A stretch of DNA of 36,006 bases from Chlamydiota bacterium (GTDB lineage: Bacteria > Chlamydiota > Chlamydiia > Chlamydiales > Simkaniaceae), in NCBI GenBank assembly GCA_021772245.1, contig JAJFMH010000094.1, positions 1 through 36,006 on the forward strand, in the 5' to 3' direction. The notes beneath the pieces are model-generated. The model ran no database searches and was not told where the DNA came from. It saw only the letters and a program-made list of their open reading frames with translations. Positions within the stretch are counted from its first letter, which is position 1. Each line of letters opens with the position of its first letter. The position numbers and the translations under genes are program-made. Below are positions 1 through 7,043 of this stretch, one piece after another.

Positions 1-10
1 AATGATTTTT

Positions 11-125
11 CTTGGTGGCAGATAGAGAAGGGGGTACACCTGATCCCATCCCGAACTCAGAAGTTAAGCCCTTCCTCGCCGATGGTACTATACACAAGAG
101 TATGGAAGAGTAGGTCGCTGCCAAG
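11..125 (+). rRNA. rrf: 5S ribosomal RNA
   Basis: About 115 nt with the usual 5S architecture. The 5' CTTGGTGGC pairs with the 3' GCTGCCAAG to close helix I, and the conserved internal stretch with CCGAACTCAGAAGTTAAG lies at about 52-69. A 16S-23S operon presumably lies to the left, outside the window. Ends are set from the terminal helix. Confidence 0.95.
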
Positions 126-135
126 ACTTTTTTAC

Positions 136-163
136 GCCACCCAAATTGGGTGGCTTTTTTTTT
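136..163 (+). terminator. Rho-independent terminator of the rRNA operon
   Basis: GCCACCC (136-142) pairs with GGGTGGC (148-154) around an AAATT loop and is followed at once by nine T residues. It lies 11 bp behind the 5S RNA. Confidence 0.92.
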
Positions 164-185
164 GCTTAAATTTTTTTAAAATTAA

Positions 186-889
186 TCACTGTGTTTTAAA
201 TTAGACTGGCAACAGATTACAGAACAAAATTTAGATAAACTTCGTAAGACACAACTATTAGCCAATATAGTACTTTCTGGAAATGCAAGTGATAATGAAC
301 GTGTGAGTTATATCGAAATTTTATTGGATGTAAATACTATGGATATTGACGGTCGATTCAAATTAGTCATGAAATTACTGATGTCTCAAAGCTGGATCAG
401 GTGCTTGAAGATATTTCTAGGAAATTACTACACAGCGTAGTTGAAGTAGAAAAAACGTTAGAAGTTATAAATAGAATTACAGATAGGACTATTAGAGAGA
501 GGCAACTTTCAAGATTCGCTATAACATTAGCGAATAAGGGTTTTGATACAAAAGTGTGTGAAATTGTAGAGAATATTACTGACTCTAATCAGAGGGAGAT
601 ACCACTTTGGCTTCTTTGTCGAACTTTATCATCAAATGGAAAAATTGAAGAAGCAACTAAACTTATAGATTCTATGTCGAAGCCAGTAATAAGTGTGCTA
701 TCATGGAAAAGTATTATTGAAAATGAGTCTTCAAGCGAGAATATAGAGGTGATAGTTAGCCGCCTTAAAAATGAGCTTGATTCCACAGAAAAATTTAACT
801 TTGAGAAACGAAATTTAATTTCTTCTGTGATTAGTTCTGCTGATTCTAAGCTACGTAGTTTGCAAGAACAACTTAGTACAAGCTTTTAA
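186..889 (+). pseudogene. Probable frameshifted hypothetical gene remnant
   Basis: Two overlapping open stretches appear to form one broken gene. The first is open from 186 (after a TAA) to a TAG at 438-440 and looks protein-like up to about 345. The second is open from a TGA at 347-349 to the stop at 887-889 and looks protein-like throughout. Its nominal GTG start at 401 has no clear Shine-Dalgarno, and good sequence (SHEITDVSKLDQ) continues upstream of it. A single frame change near 345-365 would join them. The product would be helical and charged, with no domain I recognise. The 5' end appears lost and runs close to the 5S terminator. The alternative is a real 162-residue protein from GTG 401. 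Confidence 0.5.
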
Positions 890-987
890 GATCTACTGGT
901 CTAGGGATAAATCATTTGTAAAAAGAAGATAGCAATCCGTGATTACTAAATGGTTTCTTACTATGCGATAAGATTGTGTAACTGAGA

Positions 988-1833
988 TCACCTTCCACAG
1001 GTTGTGTCTATAGTTATCCATTCAGGTGGCCATATGTCTCCCCCAAGTCTCTTTGGCGCATCTGGGTACATAAAATGCTTTGGCGCAACTACTATCTTGT
1101 TGGGATTTTGATTAATATATGCAGCCCACCATGAAAATGTAGAGTTAGAGACAATATTATGCTTGCAAAGAGACATAAGATAAAAATCATTATAATATTT
1201 GTCTCCTTCCACAAATATTACACGATTGTTTAGTCCAGTTAAGTGCTTTTTACACCACTTAATATTGTCTGAAAAAACTACGTAAAGTGAATTTTTTGGA
1301 AATTTTTTCATTGCCTCTTCAACATATTCTTTTCCATAAAGTGGCCTGACTGATACCCATCTTTTGGCTTCGCCTATGAGGGTCCTAATATGAATTGCGA
1401 CGCTGCATGGGTGCTCTAATATCTCTTTATATCGAGTTGATAAATCTTTGAGAATTTCATCCGACGGTTGGAAAAGGCTAATGACTTCTTCAGCATTGTG
1501 CTTAAAGTATTTTTCACTCCAGTAATTACCTAGGAAATTTCTTCCGCGAGTTAGTTTTTTGCAACACTCCTTTGGTGGATGAGATAGGTGTATTTTTGGA
1601 AAAATCTTTTTTAGATTTGTTTCTATTTCTTGTGGAACTGTTGTTTTTTTGTTTCCGTTGAAATATACGTCGATGTTGTTATCAATCGAGCAACTTACAG
1701 CAGCTGCAATTGTAAATAATTGGTTTCCAAGCCTACCAGGCAGTCTTGCGCAGATATATTCGTCATTCTTATTGTATGACGCCGTCAAGAGTGTAGTTTG
1801 AAAAAAAAATATTGCGATAGAAAAAATCCTCAT
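988..1833 (-). CDS. GT11-family fucosyltransferase-like protein with signal peptide
   Basis: A 281-residue protein resembling glycosyltransferase family 11 (alpha-1,2-fucosyltransferases, which move fucose from GDP-fucose to a galactose acceptor). Seen directly: GRLGNQLF at residues 33-40, HIR at 148-150, a VFSDNIKWC motif near 187, and the family signature SNSTFSWW at 229-236. The usual second Arg and Asp of HxRRxD are replaced (HIRTL), so activity or donor may differ. Residues 1-19 form a hydrophobic signal-peptide-like segment, which is unusual because GDP-fucose is cytosolic. Two paralogues lie at 13254-14177 and 14258-15196 on the other strand. A possible promoter is at 1861-1890. Family assignment is strong; substrate is unknown. 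Confidence 0.85.
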   Translation of the reverse strand: MRIFSIAIFFFQTTLLTASYNKNDEYICARLPGRLGNQLFTIAAAVSCSIDNNIDVYFNGNKKTTVPQEIETNLKKIFPKIHLSHPPKECCKKLTRGRNFLGNYWSEKYFKHNAEEVISLFQPSDEILKDLSTRYKEILEHPCSVAIHIRTLIGEAKRWVSVRPLYGKEYVEEAMKKFPKNSLYVVFSDNIKWCKKHLTGLNNRVIFVEGDKYYNDFYLMSLCKHNIVSNSTFSWWAAYINQNPNKIVVAPKHFMYPDAPKRLGGDIWPPEWITIDTTCGR

Positions 1834-1860
1834 ACAAAACCTTATTTTTTGTTGTGATCA

Positions 1861-1890
1861 AATTTAGTTTTGATAAGTAGATTTCGTCAA
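1861..1890 (-). promoter_or_regulatory. Candidate sigma70-type promoter of the first GT11 gene
   Basis: Read on the minus strand: TTGACG (complement of 1885-1890), an 18-bp spacer, then TAAATT (complement of 1861-1866). The start codon lies about 28 bp downstream. The -10 matches the consensus at only four of six positions. Confidence 0.35.
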
Positions 1891-1944
1891 TATATATTCG
1901 TTGTGCTTAAAATATAATTTTTAGAAATATTTAGTTTCATAGAA

Positions 1945-1979
1945 ATCCATATTCCCTGAATCTCTCAGGGAATATGGAT
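1945..1979 (-). terminator. Perfect 15-bp hairpin behind sulfotransferase 1
   Basis: ATCCATATTCCCTGA (1945-1959) is perfectly complementary to 1965-1979 around a 5-nt loop. It lies 15 bp after the stop of the minus-strand gene ending at 1994. The T-tract on the minus strand is poor, so it may be a terminator or an mRNA 3'-end stabiliser. Confidence 0.55.
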
Positions 1980-1993
1980 GAAAATATTTAGCT

Positions 1994-2722
1994 TTACACT
2001 TCAATATCTTTTAGAATCTGCTCTCTTTTGATTTTGGCTTTTTCATAAAATTCAAAATCTTTTTTCCAGATCTTATAAATCTGCTGCCTAACTTTTGGGT
2101 CAGAATCAATCAGATTGATAAGTGTCCTTTTTTTCTGTTCTGGTGTTACTCTTATATGTGTGTGTTTGTATGGGACTTCATGAAGTGTACAAAACTTTTT
2201 CATATCAGAATTCAGTTCTTCGAATAGGAAAATAAAATCCATATCATCTAGCGTAAGATTTTTCCACTCAAGGGTAAGATACTGATGATGTATATGGGGT
2301 TCATAGAAGTTATCTTCAACTTCGTGTAAAAAGAGCTTGAAGGATTTAATTAAATCACCTCTATTCTTATAGAATTCTGTTTTTCTTGTAGCCTCGGGTG
2401 CCATTTTTCGCAGTTTCATAACTTCATTATACATAGAAATGGGCCTGTATAGAGGGTCCCTCACAGTTAGTAATTTTACGTAATCATCTAGTTTGTCCTT
2501 GACTAAGTGATATTTTTTGATGTTTCTAGCTGAAAGTAAGTTTCTGAGAGTTGTTGATCCTGTCTTAGGCATAATAAAAATACAAAAATTGTTTTCTTTT
2601 TCTCCATTTACAAGAACAATGTTATAGTAATGCGGAAACGAATTATTCCCGTACACTAGAGAACTAGTAATTGTCCCAAGAGCGAACAACCCAGCTAAAA
2701 ATATTTTGATTAGACTATTCAA
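1994..2722 (-). CDS. Sulfotransferase-family protein 1, exported
   Basis: A 242-residue protein resembling carbohydrate sulfotransferases (Sulfotransfer_2 type), which move sulfate from PAPS to a sugar. The 5'-phosphosulfate loop is PKTGSTT at residues 52-58, and the 3'-phosphate motif TVRDPLYRPISMY is at 86-98. This is the only one of the three copies with both motifs close to consensus. Residues 1-25 are a signal-peptide-like hydrophobic segment. The start codon is TTG at 2722, chosen because AAGGAG sits 7 nt upstream. The C-terminal KKDFEFYEKAK block recurs in the two paralogues at 3726-4316 and 4391-5155 and in a remnant at 5165-5217. Acceptor unknown. Confidence 0.8.
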   Translation of the reverse strand: MNSLIKIFLAGLFALGTITSSLVYGNNSFPHYYNIVLVNGEKENNFCIFIMPKTGSTTLRNLLSARNIKKYHLVKDKLDDYVKLLTVRDPLYRPISMYNEVMKLRKMAPEATRKTEFYKNRGDLIKSFKLFLHEVEDNFYEPHIHHQYLTLEWKNLTLDDMDFIFLFEELNSDMKKFCTLHEVPYKHTHIRVTPEQKKRTLINLIDSDPKVRQQIYKIWKKDFEFYEKAKIKREQILKDIEV

Positions 2723-2909
2723 TGGTCATCTCCTTTATATAATAGTTTGAAAAGCAAAGTAAAAACACGTTTCCATTTGCAAATTTTTTGTATATTAGAT
2801 GTTGATTTTGATATTTAGTCAAGTGTGAGTGATATTTGTCAGCATAGTTGTCACATGATTTACTACAGAATGGCTTCTTTTAAAATGACACAAAATTCAA
2901 TAATTTATA

Positions 2910-2932
2910 AGCGCTCTACTCTAGAGAGCGCT
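2910..2932 (-). terminator. Hairpin behind the FkbM methyltransferase gene
   Basis: AGCGCTCT (2910-2917) pairs with AGAGCGCT (2925-2932) around a 7-nt loop, 12 bp after the stop of the minus-strand gene at 2944. No strong T-run follows. Confidence 0.45.
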
Positions 2933-2943
2933 CCATCTGTAGA

Positions 2944-3705
2944 TTAAAATCCTCTTCCACCTGGATGTTGAACAAAGGGTTCTTTATGAATTGAATCGAA
3001 ATTACTTATAGATTTGTGTACGTAGTATGTATCCCATTTATTGTTTTTTACAAATACATACCCATTCTTAAAAAGAATTTTATTAAGCTCCGGAGTCGGG
3101 CGTTCTATGGATATTGCTAAGAACGTATATTTTTCAAATGGAAAATTTCTTAAAATTCTAGTTTCCGCACCTTCTACATCAAAACTAAAGTAGTCAATTA
3201 CTCTTGGTGCATTGTTTTCATCTAAAATTTGTTCTAATGTTTTAGTTGTCATAGTGATAGCCAAGCCCGATTTCTTTAATTCATCGAGATTATCTGAATC
3301 ATTTGCATTGTCAGTGTCTTTGTCAATAATACCACCAAGAAGCATTTTCCTTTTCTTAGAGCTTTTACCTATTTTGAAAGTTATAGTGTGATTGGAGTGG
3401 TCAACACAATCATTTACTAAAATAGAATCTCTATTAAATACTAATTGCTTATAAAATTCAGGATTAGGCTCAATACAAATTCCATTCCAGCCAAGTTCTT
3501 TTTCTAGAACGTATGTGTTAGAAAATATCACTCCATCTGAGGCTCCTAGCTCAAGGAAAAACCCATTTCTAGCATAGTTAAATATCTCTTCAACCACCCA
3601 CTTATCTTGACCAATTTGCGAATGATAATCCAGTCTTTTTGAAGAGTAAATAAGAGTGGTGGTTAAAACAAATCCCGTAATTAACAATCTAAATATCCTA
3701 GTCAT
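2944..3705 (-). CDS. FkbM-family SAM-dependent methyltransferase, exported
   Basis: A 253-residue protein with the FkbM/Methyltransf_21 layout. The SAM-binding loop FLELGASDG is at residues 50-58, the acidic ribose-binding CIEPN at 77-81, and the motif FDVEGAETRIL at about 175-185. Family members O-methylate sugars and other small molecules. An N-terminal hydrophobic segment (residues 5-20) again suggests export, which is unexpected for a SAM-dependent enzyme. An AGGGG Shine-Dalgarno lies just before ATG 3705. It sits between two sulfotransferase-like genes on the same strand, so a shared glycan substrate is plausible but inferred. Confidence 0.82.
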   Translation of the reverse strand: MTRIFRLLITGFVLTTTLIYSSKRLDYHSQIGQDKWVVEEIFNYARNGFFLELGASDGVIFSNTYVLEKELGWNGICIEPNPEFYKQLVFNRDSILVNDCVDHSNHTITFKIGKSSKKRKMLLGGIIDKDTDNANDSDNLDELKKSGLAITMTTKTLEQILDENNAPRVIDYFSFDVEGAETRILRNFPFEKYTFLAISIERPTPELNKILFKNGYVFVKNNKWDTYYVHKSISNFDSIHKEPFVQHPGGRGF

Positions 3706-3725
3706 AAACGACCCCTGTGTTTTAA

Positions 3726-4316
3726 TTATGAAACATAATTTTTTGTAATTTTATCTCTAGTTTGTTTTGAATTTTGATAAAATTCAAAGTCTTTTTTCCA
3801 AATTTTGTGTATCTTGGCTTGTATGTTTTTATCTGAATCAATCAATGCTTTAAGGATCTTCTTAGTATTTTGAGGTGACTTATTTTGTGTTTTTATTTCA
3901 TCTAGGAATAGCTTGAATGATTTTTCGGGGTTGTTTCTAGGCTTATAAAATTCTAGCGATTGAGAAATTTTTGCCGAGCTTTTGAACAGTAGCTTCATTA
4001 GTTCATTGTAAATAGAGGTAGGTCGATATAACGTATCTCTAACTGAAATGAGATTTGTAAATTCACGAACTTGGTCTTTAATTTTATTATAATTAACAAC
4101 ATTCCTGCAGTTGATAGTATTTCTTATAGAGGTAGAACCTGTTTGATGTCTAACATAAAGACAAAATTTTTTTTTTTGAGTGTCCATAAGAACAATACTA
4201 TAATAATTTGTAAATTTCTGTTTTTCTGGGATACTTTGGTTGTTTTTAGCAAATAGTAATGGCAGTTTTATTGTCATGCTAATGAGAAAATATGTATTTC
4301 TCAATTTTGCTTTCAT
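3726..4316 (-). CDS. Sulfotransferase-family protein 2, internally deleted
   Basis: A 196-residue paralogue of the flanking sulfotransferase genes. The N-terminal hydrophobic segment, SVRDTLYRPTSIY and the C-terminal KKDFEFY block are kept. Compared with its neighbours about 50 residues are missing after SFKLFLDEIK, including the DMDFxFLFE region. The PAPS loop reads HQTGSTS (57-63) where the neighbours have PKTGSTT or PKNGSMT, so the conserved Lys is lost. The frame is open but the product is probably catalytically dead: a degenerating copy, or a protein kept for another role. Confidence 0.65.
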   Translation of the reverse strand: MKAKLRNTYFLISMTIKLPLLFAKNNQSIPEKQKFTNYYSIVLMDTQKKKFCLYVRHQTGSTSIRNTINCRNVVNYNKIKDQVREFTNLISVRDTLYRPTSIYNELMKLLFKSSAKISQSLEFYKPRNNPEKSFKLFLDEIKTQNKSPQNTKKILKALIDSDKNIQAKIHKIWKKDFEFYQNSKQTRDKITKNYVS

Positions 4317-4390
4317 TTTTCCCTTGTCTCCTATTTGACTTAAAACAAACCCTCAATTTGAATGCTATAAACTTTGAAAATATTTTTTAC

Positions 4391-5155
4391 TTAAGTATTC
4401 CAGCTTTTAAGAATATCTTGTCGTCTTTTTTTTGCTTCTTCATAAAATTCAAAATCTTTTTCCCAAAGCTTATAAATCTGTTGTTTTACCTCTGGGTCTG
4501 TATTGATTAGGTTTATTAACAACTCACGTATATTATCTGGGGATGAATTTAAATGTTTTTCCCTGTTTTGAATGTTATGGTGGGCGCAAAATGTTTGAAT
4601 ATCTTTATCTAAATTTTCGAATAAAAAGACGAAGTCCATGTCTTGAAGTGTGAGGTTCTTTTTTTCCATGGTTAAGTGTTGGTGATTAATTGGTGCGTTA
4701 TAGAAGTTATTATCTATTTCATGTAGGAAAAGCTTAAAGGATGCAATTGGGTCTTGTTTAATCTTGTAGAAACCCATTTGTTTTGTGATTTCAGGAGCTT
4801 GAGATCTTAAGCGTAAAACTTCGACATAAATTGATGCTGGTCGATAAAGAGGGTTTCGAACAGTAATAAGGTTTGTATACTCATCTAACCTATCCTTAAC
4901 AGAATCAAAGCTTACAACATCTTTAGTATTGAGCTGATTTCTAAGAGTCATTGAACCGTTTTTAGGAATAACATGAATGCAAAAGTTATTCTTTTTATAT
5001 TTATTTATTAAAACAATATTATAACATTGAGGGAATCTTTCACCTTCAAAGAGTTTTGGGTTCGGTCTTCCAAATAGTGATAAAAAAGGAGCAACTAGGA
5101 GTAAAAATAGAGTGAATGCTTGGGTTTTGATATGATAAGAGAAATAATTCATCAC
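4391..5155 (-). CDS. Sulfotransferase-family protein 3, exported
   Basis: A 254-residue paralogue of the gene at 1994-2722. The PAPS loop is PKNGSMT at residues 64-70, and the 3'-phosphate motif is TVRNPLYRPASIY at 98-110, with Asn in place of the usual Asp. A long hydrophobic stretch at 12-28 follows a short polar N-terminus, giving a signal peptide or membrane anchor. GGAG lies 8-9 nt before ATG 5155. Directly upstream lies the C-terminal scrap of another copy. Likely an intact but diverged carbohydrate sulfotransferase; acceptor unknown. Confidence 0.78.
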   Translation of the reverse strand: MMNYFSYHIKTQAFTLFLLLVAPFLSLFGRPNPKLFEGERFPQCYNIVLINKYKKNNFCIHVIPKNGSMTLRNQLNTKDVVSFDSVKDRLDEYTNLITVRNPLYRPASIYVEVLRLRSQAPEITKQMGFYKIKQDPIASFKLFLHEIDNNFYNAPINHQHLTMEKKNLTLQDMDFVFLFENLDKDIQTFCAHHNIQNREKHLNSSPDNIRELLINLINTDPEVKQQIYKLWEKDFEFYEEAKKRRQDILKSWNT

Positions 5156-5164
5156 TGACTCCAG

Positions 5165-5217
5165 TTAGTGGTTTAGGTTTTCCATATTAGCATTTTCATA
5201 AAATTCAAAATCTTCAA
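5165..5217 (-). pseudogene. C-terminal remnant of a fourth sulfotransferase copy
   Basis: On the minus strand this reads IEDFEFYENANMENLNH then TAA, matching the conserved C-terminal DFEFYExAK block of the three sulfotransferase genes. The DNA around 5191-5213 is nearly identical to the same place in the other copies (about 2041-2061 and 4438-4459). No sulfotransferase sequence is recognisable further upstream. Confidence 0.6.
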
Positions 5218-5455
5218 TTCGATTTAAACATATACTTTCTAGGAATCCTACCTTGCGGATTCCGTGTATAAATATCATTCAGAAATATGGCACATTACTT
5301 AACTCTGAATTTAGTAAGCTAGCAAAGGAATATATAAGAGGGCAAGACATTTTTTTATTTCCAGATTTGAGTTAACAATAGTTTTTTACAGGTGATAAAT
5401 GAATTTTCTATCTAAACAAAAATGTCACTGATAAAATCTAGGTTTGAGGTCTTAT

Positions 5456-6289
5456 ATGTCTGTCAGTTTTTTTAACGGTAATTTTGTTGATACAGAAAAT
5501 ATTCTAGTAAGTATCCTCGATATGGGTATTCTTAGAGGTTATGGTGTCTTTGAGTTTGTAAGGACTTACTCTGGAATACCCTTTTGCTTAGACGATCATT
5601 TGGATCGTCTAAAATTTAGTTCGGACAAGGTTCATTTAAAGCTCCCATATTCAAAAGATGAAATCTCAAGTATCGTTGAGACCCTCATTAAAAAGAATGG
5701 GGGAGGCGAATTTTACATTCGAATTGTCTTAACTGCAGGCAATGCAAGAGATCACTTACTTCCAGGATCAAATCCAACTTTTGCGATTATATTTGATAGA
5801 GCTCCATTAATGTCAGAAAAGATAAATTCATCAATTTCGCTTTATTCTATACCTTTTCAAAGACAGTTTCATGATATAAAAAGCCTGCAATACATGGGTG
5901 CTTCTCTTTGTTTTCAAAAGGCCGTTGAGATGGGTTTTCAAGATGCACTTTATCTTGATGATTTTCAAAATATTTTAGAATCAACCACGTCTAACTTTTT
6001 TGGTGTTATTGGGAACACCATTGTTACTCCTTGTGACAAAGTTTTGCCTGGTATTACGAGAAAGGTCGTTATTGAATTAGCAAAAGATGCTGGACTCAAA
6101 GTTGAAATGAGACAACTCTCATATGATGAACTCAAGCATTTTTCAGAGGCCTTTATTACATCTAGTATTAAAGAAATAATGCCGGTTTCGAAGATTGATA
6201 ATTTTGATTTTAGTATTAAAGGCCCTGTTACTACACAATTAATAGCTCTTTTTACAAGCCTTGCGAGAAAAAAAGTAAATTTATTTTAA
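5456..6289 (+). CDS. Class IV PLP-dependent aminotransferase (branched-chain/D-amino acid type)
   Basis: A 277-residue fold-type IV aminotransferase, the family of IlvE, D-alanine aminotransferase and aminodeoxychorismate lyase. The PLP lysine is in DIKSLQYMGA (K142), and the cofactor-phosphate region ESTTSNFFG with a TPCDKVLPGITR turn follows. ATG 5456 is preferred over the upstream in-frame TTG 5444, because that TTG overlaps the GAGG Shine-Dalgarno at 5446-5449. It is the first non-accessory gene after the island. Substrate cannot be decided from sequence; D-amino acid or branched-chain transamination is most likely. Confidence 0.85.
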   Translation: MSVSFFNGNFVDTENILVSILDMGILRGYGVFEFVRTYSGIPFCLDDHLDRLKFSSDKVHLKLPYSKDEISSIVETLIKKNGGGEFYIRIVLTAGNARDHLLPGSNPTFAIIFDRAPLMSEKINSSISLYSIPFQRQFHDIKSLQYMGASLCFQKAVEMGFQDALYLDDFQNILESTTSNFFGVIGNTIVTPCDKVLPGITRKVVIELAKDAGLKVEMRQLSYDELKHFSEAFITSSIKEIMPVSKIDNFDFSIKGPVTTQLIALFTSLARKKVNLF

Positions 6290-6487
6290 ACTTTTTTTGT
6301 GAGGCTTTTTTTATTTATATCTTGTTCAAACATCTGTTTAGAGTCGTTTCTTTAATATAATACCATTTTCTCTTTTTATTTTTTTTATTAAACTATTAAA
6401 AAAGCGTTGAACAATAAACTGAAACTTCCTATTGAAATTATATAAGATCAAAACTCTTAAAATATGAAAGGAAGGGGAGACTTACAA

Positions 6488-6883
6488 ATGGCATTAAAAG
6501 ATACAACAAATAAATTAGTAAAATTGCTCGAAGAAATAACGTCCAATTTAACAAAAGCTGAAAATGGTAACAAAGCGGCAGCGCAAAGGGTTCGAACAGG
6601 GACCATTAGATTAGAGAAAATTGCAAAACAATACAGAAAAGAGTCTGTAGCGAATGGCAAAAAACCAAAAGCTAAGAAAAAAACTGCGACTAAAAGAAAA
6701 CCTGTTGCAAAGAAAAAGGCTGCACCAGCCAGAAAGCCAGCGGCAAAGAAAAAAGCGCCAGCTAGAAAGCCAGCGGCAAAGAAAAAAGCGCCGGCTAGGA
6801 AGACCGTAACTAAAAGAAAAGCGGCGCCAAAAAAGAAAACAGCAGCTAGAAAAACTGCTAGAAGAAAGACTACAAAAAGATAA
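6488..6883 (+). CDS. hctA: Histone H1-like protein Hc1
   Basis: 131 residues. Hc1 condenses the chromosome when reticulate bodies turn into elementary bodies. The N-terminal half (MALKDTTNK ... GNKAAAQRVR) is the conserved chlamydial Hc1 domain. The C-terminal half is a Lys/Ala/Pro/Arg-rich disordered tail like eukaryotic H1. ATG 6488 is chosen because GGAAGGGGAG lies just upstream and MALKD is the known family start; an in-frame ATG at 6464 falls before the Shine-Dalgarno. Part of the tail is encoded by 33-bp direct repeats. A terminator follows at 6913-6941. I see no clear consensus promoter upstream, as may be expected of a late-stage gene. Confidence 0.95.
   Translation: MALKDTTNKLVKLLEEITSNLTKAENGNKAAAQRVRTGTIRLEKIAKQYRKESVANGKKPKAKKKTATKRKPVAKKKAAPARKPAAKKKAPARKPAAKKKAPARKTVTKRKAAPKKKTAARKTARRKTTKR
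6722..6802 (+). repeat. 33-bp tandem repeat in the hctA tail
   Basis: Two nearly identical 33-bp units (6722-6754, 6755-6787) and a partial third (6788-6802) encode the 11-residue unit APARKPAAKKK. Repeats of this kind let the Hc1 tail change length in frame. Confidence 0.85.
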
Positions 6884-6912
6884 GTCTTTTTTTCTTATAA
6901 AATGGTTTGTTA

Positions 6913-6941
6913 GGGGAGTTTTTTTTTACTTCCCTTTTTTT
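6913..6941 (+). terminator. Terminator after hctA
   Basis: GGGGAGT (6913-6919) pairs with ACTTCCC (6928-6934), with one G-T pair, across a T-rich loop. Seven T residues follow. Confidence 0.75.
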
Positions 6942-7043
6942 ATTTCTCAAACAAAATCTACTTGTATCTCGTAGCTTTTTCATATCTAAATACACTTGCC
7001 TTTAGTAAAATACTTGTCTCAGATGACAACCGAATAGACAATA

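Noticed and set aside
5200-5375. Short plus-strand open stretch ending in a TAA at 5373-5375 before the aminotransferase
   Set aside because: It has a protein-like end (KLAKEYIRGQDIFLFPDLS) but no start codon with a ribosome site and no family resemblance. It may be another gene scrap, but the support is too weak to list.
6268-6298. A/T-only hairpin at the end of the aminotransferase gene as terminator
   Set aside because: AAAAAAAGT and ACTTTTTTT do pair, but such pairs are common by chance in AT-rich DNA and the loop is long.
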